Below the pieces are notes generated by a model. The model was not told the origin of the DNA. It made no database searches and saw nothing but the letters and a program-made list of their open reading frames with translations. A program made the position numbers and the translations under genes. Positions 9,168 to 16,169 of a stretch of 39,449 nucleotides of DNA are shown piece by piece. The stretch comes from an uncultured Eubacteriales bacterium (GTDB taxonomy: Bacteria; Bacillota; Clostridia; Christensenellales; Aristaeellaceae), in NCBI GenBank assembly GCA_902801165.1, contig CADCHI010000020.1:1-39449 (forward strand), given 5' to 3'. How positions within the stretch are numbered: the first letter of the stretch is position 1; each line of letters begins with the position of its first letter.

Positions 9168-9917
9168 TCACAGGCTGATCAGCTCCTGCGCCATCCGTTC
9201 GGGATAGAACAGCGCCATATCCCCGTGGTCCATTCCCTCGAAGCTTTTGAAAACGGTGTCCGGAACAAACTTCTTCATGTATTTCAGATCCCAGTCCCTG
9301 GCCTTGCGCTCCTTTTCCGCATACCAGTAGTGGACCTGCCCGGAAAACCGCAGGGTTTCCTTCGGCATCTGATAGTTGTTGCAGGAATCGAAGGTATTCC
9401 AGAGCGTCCTGTACGTGCAATGGCGGAAAATATTGGCCACGTATTTCAGATCCTCCTCGCTGTACTGCGTGGAGCTGAACGCCTTCACGATCACCTTTTC
9501 CCCGCCAAGCTTTCCCAGCGCCATCATCCCGAAATCGCGCAGCGCGATAAACCGGGTCAGTATCCATGGCAGCTGATAGGGCGTGATGCCGCCGTCCATG
9601 ACATAGTGCTTCGCCTTCAGCTTTCCATCCACCGCCATCCGAAGGACGATGCTCCCGCCCATGGAGCATCCGTAAATGGTCGTTACTTCCCGAATGCCCT
9701 TTTGCAGGAGTTCGTCCGCCAGCGTCGAGGCAATCTTCTCCACCGAGCTGAACTGGGAAGCGTCCTCCAGGTCATATCCCGGGAGCGCCGGTATCAGCAG
9801 ATGATAACGCTCTTCGAGAAGCGGAATGACATTTTCAAAGTAGTCCCACGTCACCAGCGACGGGTGGATCAGCAGGATGTATTCCGGGTTCTCCAGGCCG
9901 TATTCGTAGATTCTCAT
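9168..9917 (-). CDS. Alpha/beta-fold hydrolase
   Basis: This is a 249-residue serine hydrolase of the alpha/beta fold, cytoplasmic. The nucleophile elbow is GCSMG with Ser85. The fold-typical LLIHPS strand-turn lies near residue 15, and ALPGYD near residue 44. A C-terminal MDHGDMALFYPE supplies the probable catalytic His. The length matches simple esterase or C-C hydrolase members. It begins 14 bp after an ATC-hydrolase-like gene, behind a GGGGA site. The substrate is unknown. It is a distant paralogue of the broken hydrolase that opens the array (14956-15701), and it probably acts on the same type of compound as its ATC-hydrolase neighbours. Confidence 0.85.
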   Translation of the reverse strand: MRIYEYGLENPEYILLIHPSLVTWDYFENVIPLLEERYHLLIPALPGYDLEDASQFSSVEKIASTLADELLQKGIREVTTIYGCSMGGSIVLRMAVDGKLKAKHYVMDGGITPYQLPWILTRFIALRDFGMMALGKLGGEKVIVKAFSSTQYSEEDLKYVANIFRHCTYRTLWNTFDSCNNYQMPKETLRFSGQVHYWYAEKERKARDWDLKYMKKFVPDTVFKSFEGMDHGDMALFYPERMAQELISL

Positions 9918-9931
9918 GCATCGTTCCCCGC

Positions 9932-10585
9932 TTATTTCTTAAGTGATACAGCTTTGGCCTTCTTTTTGTATCCGCAATCGCAGTACGGCCCGCCGGAGGC
10001 CAGGGTGTATCGGCGAACGAACTCTGATGCGCCGCCCGCCTCGCTCATCGTGTAGTCCAGCCGGCACATAGCGGGGACAAGGTCAAACAACCCCAACTCT
10101 TTCATCAGCACGCAGATGCCGCAGGTGGTAAAGCGAGCCTCATAGCCGCTGCCGTCCGCATAGGGAAGATACGCCATATTCCAGGAATAGGGGTTGCGGT
10201 CGGCCGGGTTCAGGGCTTCGGCTTTCTTCATGCCCGCGATGTCGAAATTGGTGAATTTCCGCCTTCCACTCATGCGGCAGAAGAGCTTCATCGGTCCCGT
10301 CATCATGGATTCACGGTAATAGTCCGTCGCCTGCTCCACCGTCGGCCTCGCGGGCATGCTCAGCAAAAAGGCGCTGAGCATCGCGCAGTTGACCAGGTTC
10401 ATCTTGAACCGGTCTCCCCTTTCAAACTCCGGGACGGATGCAATGATCTCCCTGTACTTCACCTTCGCCTTTGACGTGATTTCGCCGGATGCCCTTGCGT
10501 CGTATTTCAGAACAGAACCCAAGTGCTTCCTGAAGGAGCCGGAAAACAGCAGCCACATTCCGGCCGGCATACCCGCATATTTCAT
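9932..10585 (-). CDS. ATC hydrolase family protein (paralogue 4)
   Basis: This is a 217-residue member of the ATC hydrolase family. It keeps C155 (in CGIC), the C-x-x-D motif with C174 and D177 (CRLD), and the terminal YCDC with C202 and D203. The reading frame stays open far upstream, but the upstream part is a shadow of the preceding gene. The ATG at 10585 has GGAG nine bases before it, and it lies 32 bp after the preceding stop. The N-terminal region with MPAGMWLLFSGSFRKHLG is the usual helical part of the family. No signal peptide is seen. The substrate is unknown. Confidence 0.82.
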   Translation of the reverse strand: MKYAGMPAGMWLLFSGSFRKHLGSVLKYDARASGEITSKAKVKYREIIASVPEFERGDRFKMNLVNCAMLSAFLLSMPARPTVEQATDYYRESMMTGPMKLFCRMSGRRKFTNFDIAGMKKAEALNPADRNPYSWNMAYLPYADGSGYEARFTTCGICVLMKELGLFDLVPAMCRLDYTMSEAGGASEFVRRYTLASGGPYCDCGYKKKAKAVSLKK

Positions 10586-10617
10586 AGTCTTATTCTCCAT
10601 CGATTGTATAGTGAAAC

Positions 10618-11109
10618 TCACAGGATCAGCGCCATGATACCTGCCAACATCGCGGCAAGCACCGCCATGCCGATCGTTCCCATGAGCCATTTCTGACGCT
10701 TGTCCTTCGCGGTGATGTACGGCCTCAGATCTTCGGTGCCGGGGATGATCCACGCATGGGTATGCCCGACCCAGTATTCGTCGATCAGAAGTCGGTCGAT
10801 CAGATTCATAATGATCAGGATCACAAACCCCTGCCGGAAGCCGGGCAGGAAGCCCCGCGCGCCGTTGATTGCATAGACGCAAACGAGCACATAGGCCATA
10901 TACGCCGGAAGGCAGAAGCCCCTGAAGCGCGCGCTCCGCTTCCGGATGGCTTCCCCGGTCGTCATGCCGAGCTGTACGACGCGCTCCTGAACCTTTTTAT
11001 CATACAGATGCACCATCCCGATTGCGCCGTTTTTGATGCCGACGGCACAGATGAGCACCAGCAGAGCGCCAAGCCCAAGGCCTTCCGCGATGAGTTTTAT
11101 CGCGATCAT
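10618..11109 (-). CDS. Four-helix membrane protein of unknown family (copy A)
   Basis: This 163-residue protein has four hydrophobic segments: about residues 5-25, 65-85, 92-108 and 143-163. It also has a central DEYWVGHTHAWIIPGTEDL loop. It resembles the protein at 7859-8365 in length, helix layout and the GAR-x-F, GTE and KW positions. The chosen ATG overlaps the stop of the DUF6796-like gene as ATGA, indicating translational coupling, so the two membrane proteins may form a complex. The open frame extends upstream in phase but only as a shadow of the previous gene. Function is not known. Confidence 0.72.
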   Translation of the reverse strand: MIAIKLIAEGLGLGALLVLICAVGIKNGAIGMVHLYDKKVQERVVQLGMTTGEAIRKRSARFRGFCLPAYMAYVLVCVYAINGARGFLPGFRQGFVILIIMNLIDRLLIDEYWVGHTHAWIIPGTEDLRPYITAKDKRQKWLMGTIGMAVLAAMLAGIMALIL

Positions 11110-11843
11110 TTCCCGTTCACCTGCTTGTCCTCGCTTTTGGCAAGTTTCTTCGCGTTCATCAGCAATCCGCCGAACATCCACAGGTTGCCGATGCTGATCC
11201 ACCCCGCCGTGAGCGCGTTTGTAAGCGCATGATTTCCGAACAGCTTCAGGGAATAGGCGGCGGCCATGCCCACGGGCAGGGAAAACACCCAGCACCATTT
11301 GGGGTAAGGGGTATATCCCTTGGCAAAGGCGGCGATCTGCGAAACGCTGAGCACCGCAAAGAAGGCCGTAAACAGGACCATTCCCGGCAGCAAGAAGTAT
11401 TCGCCGAATCGAACAGACGTGTTCAGCGCGGCATCCGGGCTGGCATTCATCATGGCTTTGTAGAAAAACACGCATGCCAGACACGGGACGTGAACGCCGC
11501 AGCCGCCAAAGATCAGATAGCCGAAGATGCCGCTGCGATAGCGGTGGGCGTACCGCGGCGAGTAGGGCGCGATCATCCGATAGACGGCAAAATAGCACAG
11601 GCCTTCCAGCGGGATCCCGATAAACCCGAGGATCGACGACCAGAAGATGCGCCTGTCGGAAAGGGCCAGATAGGCGGACAACTTTCCTTCAAGTCCCGTA
11701 AGCGCCGGGTCGCTCACGCCCCAGCCGAGCAGCATATCCCCGATCAATACCATCACACCCGCAAAGAGCCCGATCCTGAGCAGCTTCCTGATCCTGTTCC
11801 AGTCCAGGTCATTCTTTATGCCAATATCGTTATACGTCGCCAT
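11106..11843 (-). CDS. DUF6796-like integral membrane protein
   Basis: This is a 245-residue membrane protein with about six helices, a paralogue of the other three in the window. It shows the first-helix motif LIGDMLLG, the central GGCGVHVPCLA that matches GGAVHLPCGA in the 7151-7846 copy, and the C-terminal TPYPKWCWVFS. Two in-frame ATGs exist; the one at 11843 has GGAGG five bases upstream and is preferred over 11855. It is coupled by a 4-bp overlap to the four-helix protein that follows. The role is unknown; being next to ATC-hydrolase-like enzymes suggests membrane handling of their substrate or product. Confidence 0.78.
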   Translation of the reverse strand: MATYNDIGIKNDLDWNRIRKLLRIGLFAGVMVLIGDMLLGWGVSDPALTGLEGKLSAYLALSDRRIFWSSILGFIGIPLEGLCYFAVYRMIAPYSPRYAHRYRSGIFGYLIFGGCGVHVPCLACVFFYKAMMNASPDAALNTSVRFGEYFLLPGMVLFTAFFAVLSVSQIAAFAKGYTPYPKWCWVFSLPVGMAAAYSLKLFGNHALTNALTAGWISIGNLWMFGGLLMNAKKLAKSEDKQVNGK

Positions 11844-11895
11844 ATGGGCCTCCATATCCTCATGTGTTCCAGCGTCAGAATCTGCATATATGCGA

Positions 11896-12612
11896 TCACT
11901 TATAAGGATTGTCCTGCGAAAACACCGGCGGCCAGTACGGAAGCGGCTTTGCGTCGAGCTTCAGCTTGAAATCGCAATAGTCCCCATCCTCAAAGCAGGT
12001 GTGTTCGCGGTAGAGCGGCGCGCCGAGCAGGCCGAAATTCACGTAGTCCAGGTTGCAGAGCCAGGGCATGTACGCCTCGTAGCCATACTTTCTTGCGAAG
12101 TTCGCCAGCGGACAGACCAGATTGTGGTAGCTGAAATCATACCCTGCCTCGGGCGGGATCTGCGTCTGCGTTTCAAAGCTGCCGGGATTCGCCGCCGCGT
12201 TCTTCGCGTTCTGGGCGTCCTTTTTCAGCAGCATTTTATTCAGCAGCTTCGGGCTCCTGTAGACCTTTCCCATCAGGGCACGGACAAGGCCGGGCATTTT
12301 CAGCGTGTTGCGCTCGTAGGCGTACACCATGATGTGCCCGATGTCCTCCATCGCCAGTCCATAGCGCTTCAAAACCTCGCCCATGGCCACGAAGGTATAG
12401 GCGCCGGTCAGGTTCCTCGTCCCACTCACCCTGTCGCCGCCGACATAGGGGAAGCGCTCAAGAAGATGCTTTTCATAGTAATCCCAGATTTCTTCAAAGA
12501 GCTCCCCGTACTTTTTCCCGCTCGCATTTTCGAGTTCCGGCGCGACGAGGGAGAGAAACCTGTCCATTCCCTTTCTGAACTTGTCCTTGTTCGCTGCGTA
12601 ATACTCATGCAT
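11896..12612 (-). CDS. ATC hydrolase family protein (paralogue 3)
   Basis: This 238-residue protein is the longest paralogue, with a tyrosine-rich N-terminus (MHEYYAANKD). The family cysteines are C167 (CPLANF), C186 in CNLD with D189, and C213 in YCDF with D214. A 20-residue tail past the last motif (PYWPPVFSQDNP) is unusual among the copies. The start at 12612 has GGGAGG ten bases upstream and overlaps the previous gene by 8 bp. It is a family member by motif, but the surrounding sequence is the most divergent of the five, so it may have a different substrate. Confidence 0.8.
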   Translation of the reverse strand: MHEYYAANKDKFRKGMDRFLSLVAPELENASGKKYGELFEEIWDYYEKHLLERFPYVGGDRVSGTRNLTGAYTFVAMGEVLKRYGLAMEDIGHIMVYAYERNTLKMPGLVRALMGKVYRSPKLLNKMLLKKDAQNAKNAAANPGSFETQTQIPPEAGYDFSYHNLVCPLANFARKYGYEAYMPWLCNLDYVNFGLLGAPLYREHTCFEDGDYCDFKLKLDAKPLPYWPPVFSQDNPYK

Positions 12613-13255
12613 GGCTGGTTTTCCTCCCATCGTCCGTTTTGTCGCCGACGATCCAGTAATCGCACAGACCGTCCCCATTCGCTATTGTATGCTTCCGGTA
12701 CAGCTTCCCGTGTTGAAGCCGGAACATGACCTCGTCCGTGGAGCACAGCGCAGGCATCAGCTCCGCTATGCCCTCCCGCTGGCAAAACTCACAGATCGGG
12801 CAGCGGGTAAAGTAATAGAAGCTGCCACCCCGATGGCGGGTTTCGTCAAAATTCACGTACCAGTTGACCGGATAATCCTTGCCATGGGCGGCAAACCACG
12901 CCTCGTACTTCCGCATGTCCCGCTCCCACTTCTTAGGTTTCCTGTTCAGGTCGGTCAGGCCGAAGAAGGTGCGGAGCAGCCTGCCCTCCAGCACGTCGGT
13001 CATCACCAGCGCCATCTCATCCGGCGTGATCCTCCTTCCGCTGCCCAGCCATGCCGCCGCGAAAACATAGGCGAAATAGGCGTTCATGGCCATGGGGTTG
13101 CCGGGGCCGAGATCGTCGGCGCGGGACAGCAGGCGCCTGTATTCCACCTTGCCCTGCCGGATCGCCCTGTCGGCCAGTTGCTTATCAAACCGCCGCGCGA
13201 TGCTCTTCTTCATCATCGGGGCAAACAGTGTCCAGTAGATGCCCTCGTATTTCAT
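12605..13255 (-). CDS. ATC hydrolase family protein (paralogue 2)
   Basis: This is a 216-residue member of the ATC hydrolase family. It has a cysteine cluster CPICEFC (C152, C155, C158), the C-x-x-D motif CSTD with C171 and D174, and the LCDY end with C198 and D199. The start has GAGG eight bases upstream. The gene lies 10 bp after the preceding paralogue and overlaps the next by 8 bp, so three paralogues are translated in series. The CxxCxxC cluster could bind a metal, but that is speculation. There is no membrane helix or signal peptide. Confidence 0.83.
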   Translation of the reverse strand: MKYEGIYWTLFAPMMKKSIARRFDKQLADRAIRQGKVEYRRLLSRADDLGPGNPMAMNAYFAYVFAAAWLGSGRRITPDEMALVMTDVLEGRLLRTFFGLTDLNRKPKKWERDMRKYEAWFAAHGKDYPVNWYVNFDETRHRGGSFYYFTRCPICEFCQREGIAELMPALCSTDEVMFRLQHGKLYRKHTIANGDGLCDYWIVGDKTDDGRKTSHA

Positions 13256-13265
13256 GATCTCTACC

Positions 13266-13865
13266 TCATTCTTTGTATTTCAGCAGGAAGTCACAGCAGT
13301 CGCCGCCGCGGCCGATGGTTTTGGTGCGACCCCATTTCAGCTTGGGATGCAGGTTGCCGTATCCCGCGTCGTCGCCATCGCAAAAGCATCGCGTGATCTC
13401 CGGACAGCCATACCGCTTGCAGGTCTCGAAGTACGGGCATCGCACGACGTTGAACCGCGCTTCATTGCCGTGGGTTTCCGGAAACTCGTAGACAAAGCCA
13501 GCATCCGTTCCAAAGCTGCGCAGCGAGATCTTCATGAACAAGCCGGGAATCCTCCTTGCCAGGCCAAGGACCTTGATGGCCCGCTGCAAATGAGGGACCG
13601 TCCTTGCGGAAAAGCGCTGGAAGTATTCCCGAATATACCACCCCGCCTTCTCCGGCTCGACGCCCTCCGCTCTGAGCGCCTCATACACCGCGATGCCCGG
13701 ATAGATGCGCTTGAACGTGTGGGCGCGAAGCGCCTTGGAATCCGAAGTGTTTTCAGCGCACAACGCCTCATAGCGCTTCTGCGCCTTTGCCACAATGCGG
13801 CGGGCACGTTCCCGCCCAATGTCCTCGGCGGCTATGGCACAGGTCGTCCTGATCAGTCGATTCAT
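13266..13865 (-). CDS. ATC hydrolase family protein (paralogue 1)
   Basis: This is a 199-residue protein, the most canonical member of the set. It has CPYFETC (C143, C149), FCDGDD with C162 and D165, the GRTKTIGRGGDCCDF end with C191 and D192, and a helical N-terminal half. The start at 13865 has GAGGAA six to seven bases upstream, 2 bp after a truncated methyltransferase gene. The known family activity is hydrolysis of L-ATC to S-carbamoyl-L-cysteine, but no carbamoyl-cysteine amidohydrolase is encoded here. Cysteine salvage is therefore not the obvious role. Confidence 0.86.
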   Translation of the reverse strand: MNRLIRTTCAIAAEDIGRERARRIVAKAQKRYEALCAENTSDSKALRAHTFKRIYPGIAVYEALRAEGVEPEKAGWYIREYFQRFSARTVPHLQRAIKVLGLARRIPGLFMKISLRSFGTDAGFVYEFPETHGNEARFNVVRCPYFETCKRYGCPEITRCFCDGDDAGYGNLHPKLKWGRTKTIGRGGDCCDFLLKYKE

Positions 13866-13867
13866 GG

Positions 13868-14044
13868 CTATTTCCTCGCAAGGACCGTGATCCACGGCTT
13901 TGACGGATGATGGTCGCTACTGACCTCGGAGAATCCCCGGTCCGCCAGCTTCGCGTGTCCGGAGTTCATGCCGCTGAGCATCATCTTTCCCAGAAGCCCC
14001 TCGGGCTTCCGGGGCTGGCTCACAAAATCCTTGAACAGTCCCAT
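13868..14044 (-). pseudogene. Internally deleted SAM-dependent methyltransferase
   Basis: The 58-residue frame begins with the typical N-terminus of small class I methyltransferases, MGLFKDFVSQPRKPEGLLGK, followed by MNSGHAKLADRG. It then jumps directly to a sequence that looks like the end of the same family, with GFSEV and KPWITVLARK. The whole Rossmann core with the SAM-binding glycine motif is missing, about 140 residues by family length. The reading frame, a GGAGG site nine bases upstream and the tight spacing to the next gene are intact. That suggests an in-frame internal deletion rather than assembly noise. It is unlikely to be an enzyme. Confidence 0.65.
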
Positions 14045-14058
14045 GGTCTCTAACCTCC

Positions 14059-14232
14059 TCAAATACTCCTGCTGCGCTCCCAGCCTTCGCCCGCGTCTGT
14101 TTTGTGCCGCATAAAGCCAGAATCACAGAGCGTTCCGCCCTGGCACAGCGTTTCGGTGCGAATGAAATCCGTATAGGGCGGATTGCCATAATGTTCATAT
14201 GGCCCCGGATTCCCGTGTTCTTCATACTGGGT
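14059..14232 (-). pseudogene. C-terminal remnant of an ATC hydrolase family gene
   Basis: Directly after the stop at 14233, one minus-strand frame continues as TQYEEHGNPGPYEHYGNPPY followed by TDFIRTETLCQGGTLCDSGF and a short tail. The RTxTLxxGGxxCD pattern matches the C-terminal motif of the intact paralogues nearby, for example RTKTIGRGGDCCD at 13266-13865. There is no start codon, and the catalytic upstream cysteines are absent. Its TGA sits inside the ribosome binding site of the methyltransferase remnant, as would be expected of a former intact gene pair. I regard it as a deletion remnant of a sixth paralogue. Confidence 0.55.
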
Positions 14233-14856
14233 TCAAAACAAAAACAGAATAAACAAGCCAAGGTACATCACAGCGCCGGCGATATTTCCCGCGCCCGGAA
14301 TGTTGAACGGCGCCTGCACGAGAAACAGCGGCAGGAGATTGAACACGCAGGCCCACGCGGGCAGCGGCGTCATGCCTGCCACCACCGGTATGAAATGCGC
14401 AACCGAGAACAGGAGGATCCCTGCGTAGCAGCCGATCATCACCGCCGAGGTTTTCCCGAAAAAATCCGCGGTCAGCTTCCGCCCCGCTTCGGTATGATCG
14501 CTTTTGATGTAGATCCATTCCGCTGCGCAGCCCACCACGTGATGCGCCAGGCCGAAGGTGTAGATCATCGCAGCGCCGACGATCATGATATTCGCCCACA
14601 GGACGGAATACGGACGCATCCAGATCCCCAGCGCGAGGTACCCGAAGAACTGCATGAACATGGCGACCGTGCCGAGAACGATCGAACGCATTGTTTCGCT
14701 CTCCGGCTTCGCCGTGAAGAGCTTCGCCATCCTCTTATTATCCTTCATATCGGAAAAACTGAATTGACCGCCGGGCGTACAGAGCAGCAGTCTGTCGGCG
14801 TATACGCAAAGGACGTGTCCGAGCATTGCTATCATCAAGATCCAACTGTGTTTCAT
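14233..14856 (-). CDS. DUF6796-like integral membrane protein
   Basis: This 207-residue membrane protein has about six helices and is the most divergent of the four relatives. It has a CVYADRLLL segment where others have GD-x-LLG, a central FGLAHHVVGCAAEW stretch, and the C-terminal TPLPAWACVFN motif shared with its paralogues. The ATG at 14856 is chosen because GGAG precedes it by eight bases; an ATG two codons upstream is too close to that site. It begins about 100 bp after the frameshifted hydrolase. Function is not known. Confidence 0.7.
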   Translation of the reverse strand: MKHSWILMIAMLGHVLCVYADRLLLCTPGGQFSFSDMKDNKRMAKLFTAKPESETMRSIVLGTVAMFMQFFGYLALGIWMRPYSVLWANIMIVGAAMIYTFGLAHHVVGCAAEWIYIKSDHTEAGRKLTADFFGKTSAVMIGCYAGILLFSVAHFIPVVAGMTPLPAWACVFNLLPLFLVQAPFNIPGAGNIAGAVMYLGLFILFLF

Positions 14857-14955
14857 GTTCATATCTCCACATTTCGGTTTTTCATTCAGCACAAGGCGAA
14901 GGAGCTTCCCGACGGGTCACCACTTGAATACGGCAAGCCTGTTGTTCATAATCCC

Positions 14956-15701
14956 TCACGCCCTCTTCATAAACGCTTCGATCTGCTCCACATAGGCCTT
15001 CGTCTCCGCCGCCATGTAGCCACAGTGCTGGTATCCCGGTCGAATCACAAGCTCCGCATTCGGCATGTAAACGGGAACTGCTTTTTTGAATACATCCAGT
15101 CGAAGTCCTTTTCACCGAAGTCCAGATGCAGCTTCTTCTGCTCATCTTCGGTCAGCCTGCGCAGGTCATAATGGCAGCAGGCGTGGCAGATGTTGTCGAT
15201 ATCCTCCAGTGTGATCCGCTCAAAATTCTGCGTCATCATCCTGGCAAAATCATATCCGTACATCTTCACCAGGGACGGCGAGGCCTCTACTTTTGTCTTT
15301 GCCAGTTTCTTCTTTCGGCTTCGGAACAACCGCCTCATGAACCATTCCGCAAAGCGCGCGTTCCTGGCCAGCGCCACGCCGTCGAACCAGGCGTGCGCAA
15401 CATGAAACGCAGGATCGACGAACAGCCGCCAGCCGACAGCCACGCCGAGTGAGGCGCCGTAGACAAGCGCGATCTCCGTGCAGCCGATCTCAAGTAAAAA
15501 AGAACGCAACGCTTGAAACTCTTCATCCGCGGAGTGATATCCGCCCGCCTTGCCGTGACCGCCCTGATCCAGCGCGATGATGTGGTACTCGCCCTTGAAA
15601 TGCGGCTTAATCAAGTCATGCAGGTCCGTCCCTGAAAACATCATCGGAGCCAGGAGAATAATAGTTGGATTATCCCTGCATCCGAACTCATTGATGAACA
15701 T
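14956..15701 (-). pseudogene. Alpha/beta hydrolase with frameshift at an A6 run
   Basis: The first frame runs from an ATG at 15701 (GGAG seven bases upstream) and encodes an alpha/beta hydrolase with ALDQGGHG near residue 43 and a GASLG nucleophile elbow at Ser84. It ends early at 15045, soon after MYSKKQFPF. Reading from the A6 run at 15082-15087 in the next frame restores a sensible tail. The tail runs KKAVPVYMPNAELVIRPGYQ, then HCGYMAAETKAYVEQIEAF and a stop at 14956. The tail carries the expected catalytic His. One A lost from an A7 run explains the break. It could be a true mutation, a sequencing error or a slippage site. It is the first gene of the array. Confidence 0.75.
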
Positions 15702-15746
15702 TCCGATTCTCCAATTAGTTTTGTCTAATCTCAATTTATGATATCG

Positions 15747-15789
15747 CCCATCATACAGCCATCCATCCCCGGCCTTGCTGTATGATGGG
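15747..15789 (-). promoter_or_regulatory. 13-bp inverted repeat in the array leader
   Basis: CCCATCATACAGC at 15747-15759 is repeated exactly, as its inverse complement, at 15777-15789, with a 17-nt loop. It lies about 13-55 nt downstream of the predicted transcription start and 46 nt upstream of the first start codon. There is no T tract on either side, so it is not a terminator. It could be a repressor operator with half-sites 30 bp apart, or an RNA hairpin. Confidence 0.7.
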
Positions 15790-15808
15790 TGATTAGTTAT
15801 CACTTACT

Positions 15809-15837
15809 ATTATAGCGTACTTAAGCCTGCATTTCAA
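15809..15837 (-). promoter_or_regulatory. Promoter of the ATC-hydrolase array
   Basis: The minus strand shows TTGAAA (15832-15837), a 17-bp spacer and a perfect TATAAT (15809-15814). This is one of the closest matches to the sigma-A consensus in the window. Transcription would start near 15802. That supports starting the first hydrolase at 15701 rather than at the longer frame beginning at 15803. Confidence 0.75.
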
Positions 15838-15883
15838 GGCTGTGCCATTGATTTAATCCTTCCTATCTGGAAAATAATAATTC

Positions 15884-16055
15884 GAAATGAAAAGGCTCCG
15901 GAAGCAGTGCCTGCGCACGGTTTCCGGAGCTGGTTTTCTGTTCGGTTTTCATAGGCGCAAATGGAAAACTGTTTTGCCCCAAGCAGGGAAAACGGGGTTG
16001 CCCCTTGACATGTACCTTATTCCCACTCGACAAGATAATTCTATGAATATCTTAT
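15884..16055 (-). repeat. 172-bp dispersed repeat, copy A, with terminator hairpin
   Basis: This 172-bp block matches 34419-34590 without any gap, with about 14 mismatches by hand count. Near one end, a perfect 9-bp stem GCTCCGGAA/TTCCGGAGC (15895-15903 and 15922-15930) is followed on the minus strand by TTTT and AT-rich sequence. It is the only terminator-like structure downstream of the glycan-hydrolase operon, which ends at 16170. The rest of the block has no convincing gene. Between 16056 and 16169 I see nothing further. Confidence 0.75.
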
Positions 16056-16169
16056 CTTCTGTCTACTTTAATACCCCAGTTTCCGCGTTATTTGGCTCAT
16101 ATCGGGTTATGCAGTGATTGGGTGGGAAACTTGGGAGATGATATGCTTGTTGGATTATTCCGCAACCAT

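Noticed and set aside
14863-14955. Ten-codon ORF beginning MNNRLAVFKW between the broken hydrolase and the DUF6796-like gene
   Set aside because: It has a weak site and a very early stop; it may be a relic, but nothing supports a product.
14104-15171. Plus-strand frame of 355 codons opposite the start of the array
   Set aside because: It lies over the DUF6796-like gene and the frameshifted hydrolase, and has no motif or ribosome site.
15702-15803. N-terminal extension of the first alpha/beta hydrolase to an ATG at 15803
   Set aside because: The extension would read through the 13-bp inverted repeat and begin at the predicted transcription start. The ATG at 15701 has a good ribosome site and a family-like N-terminus.
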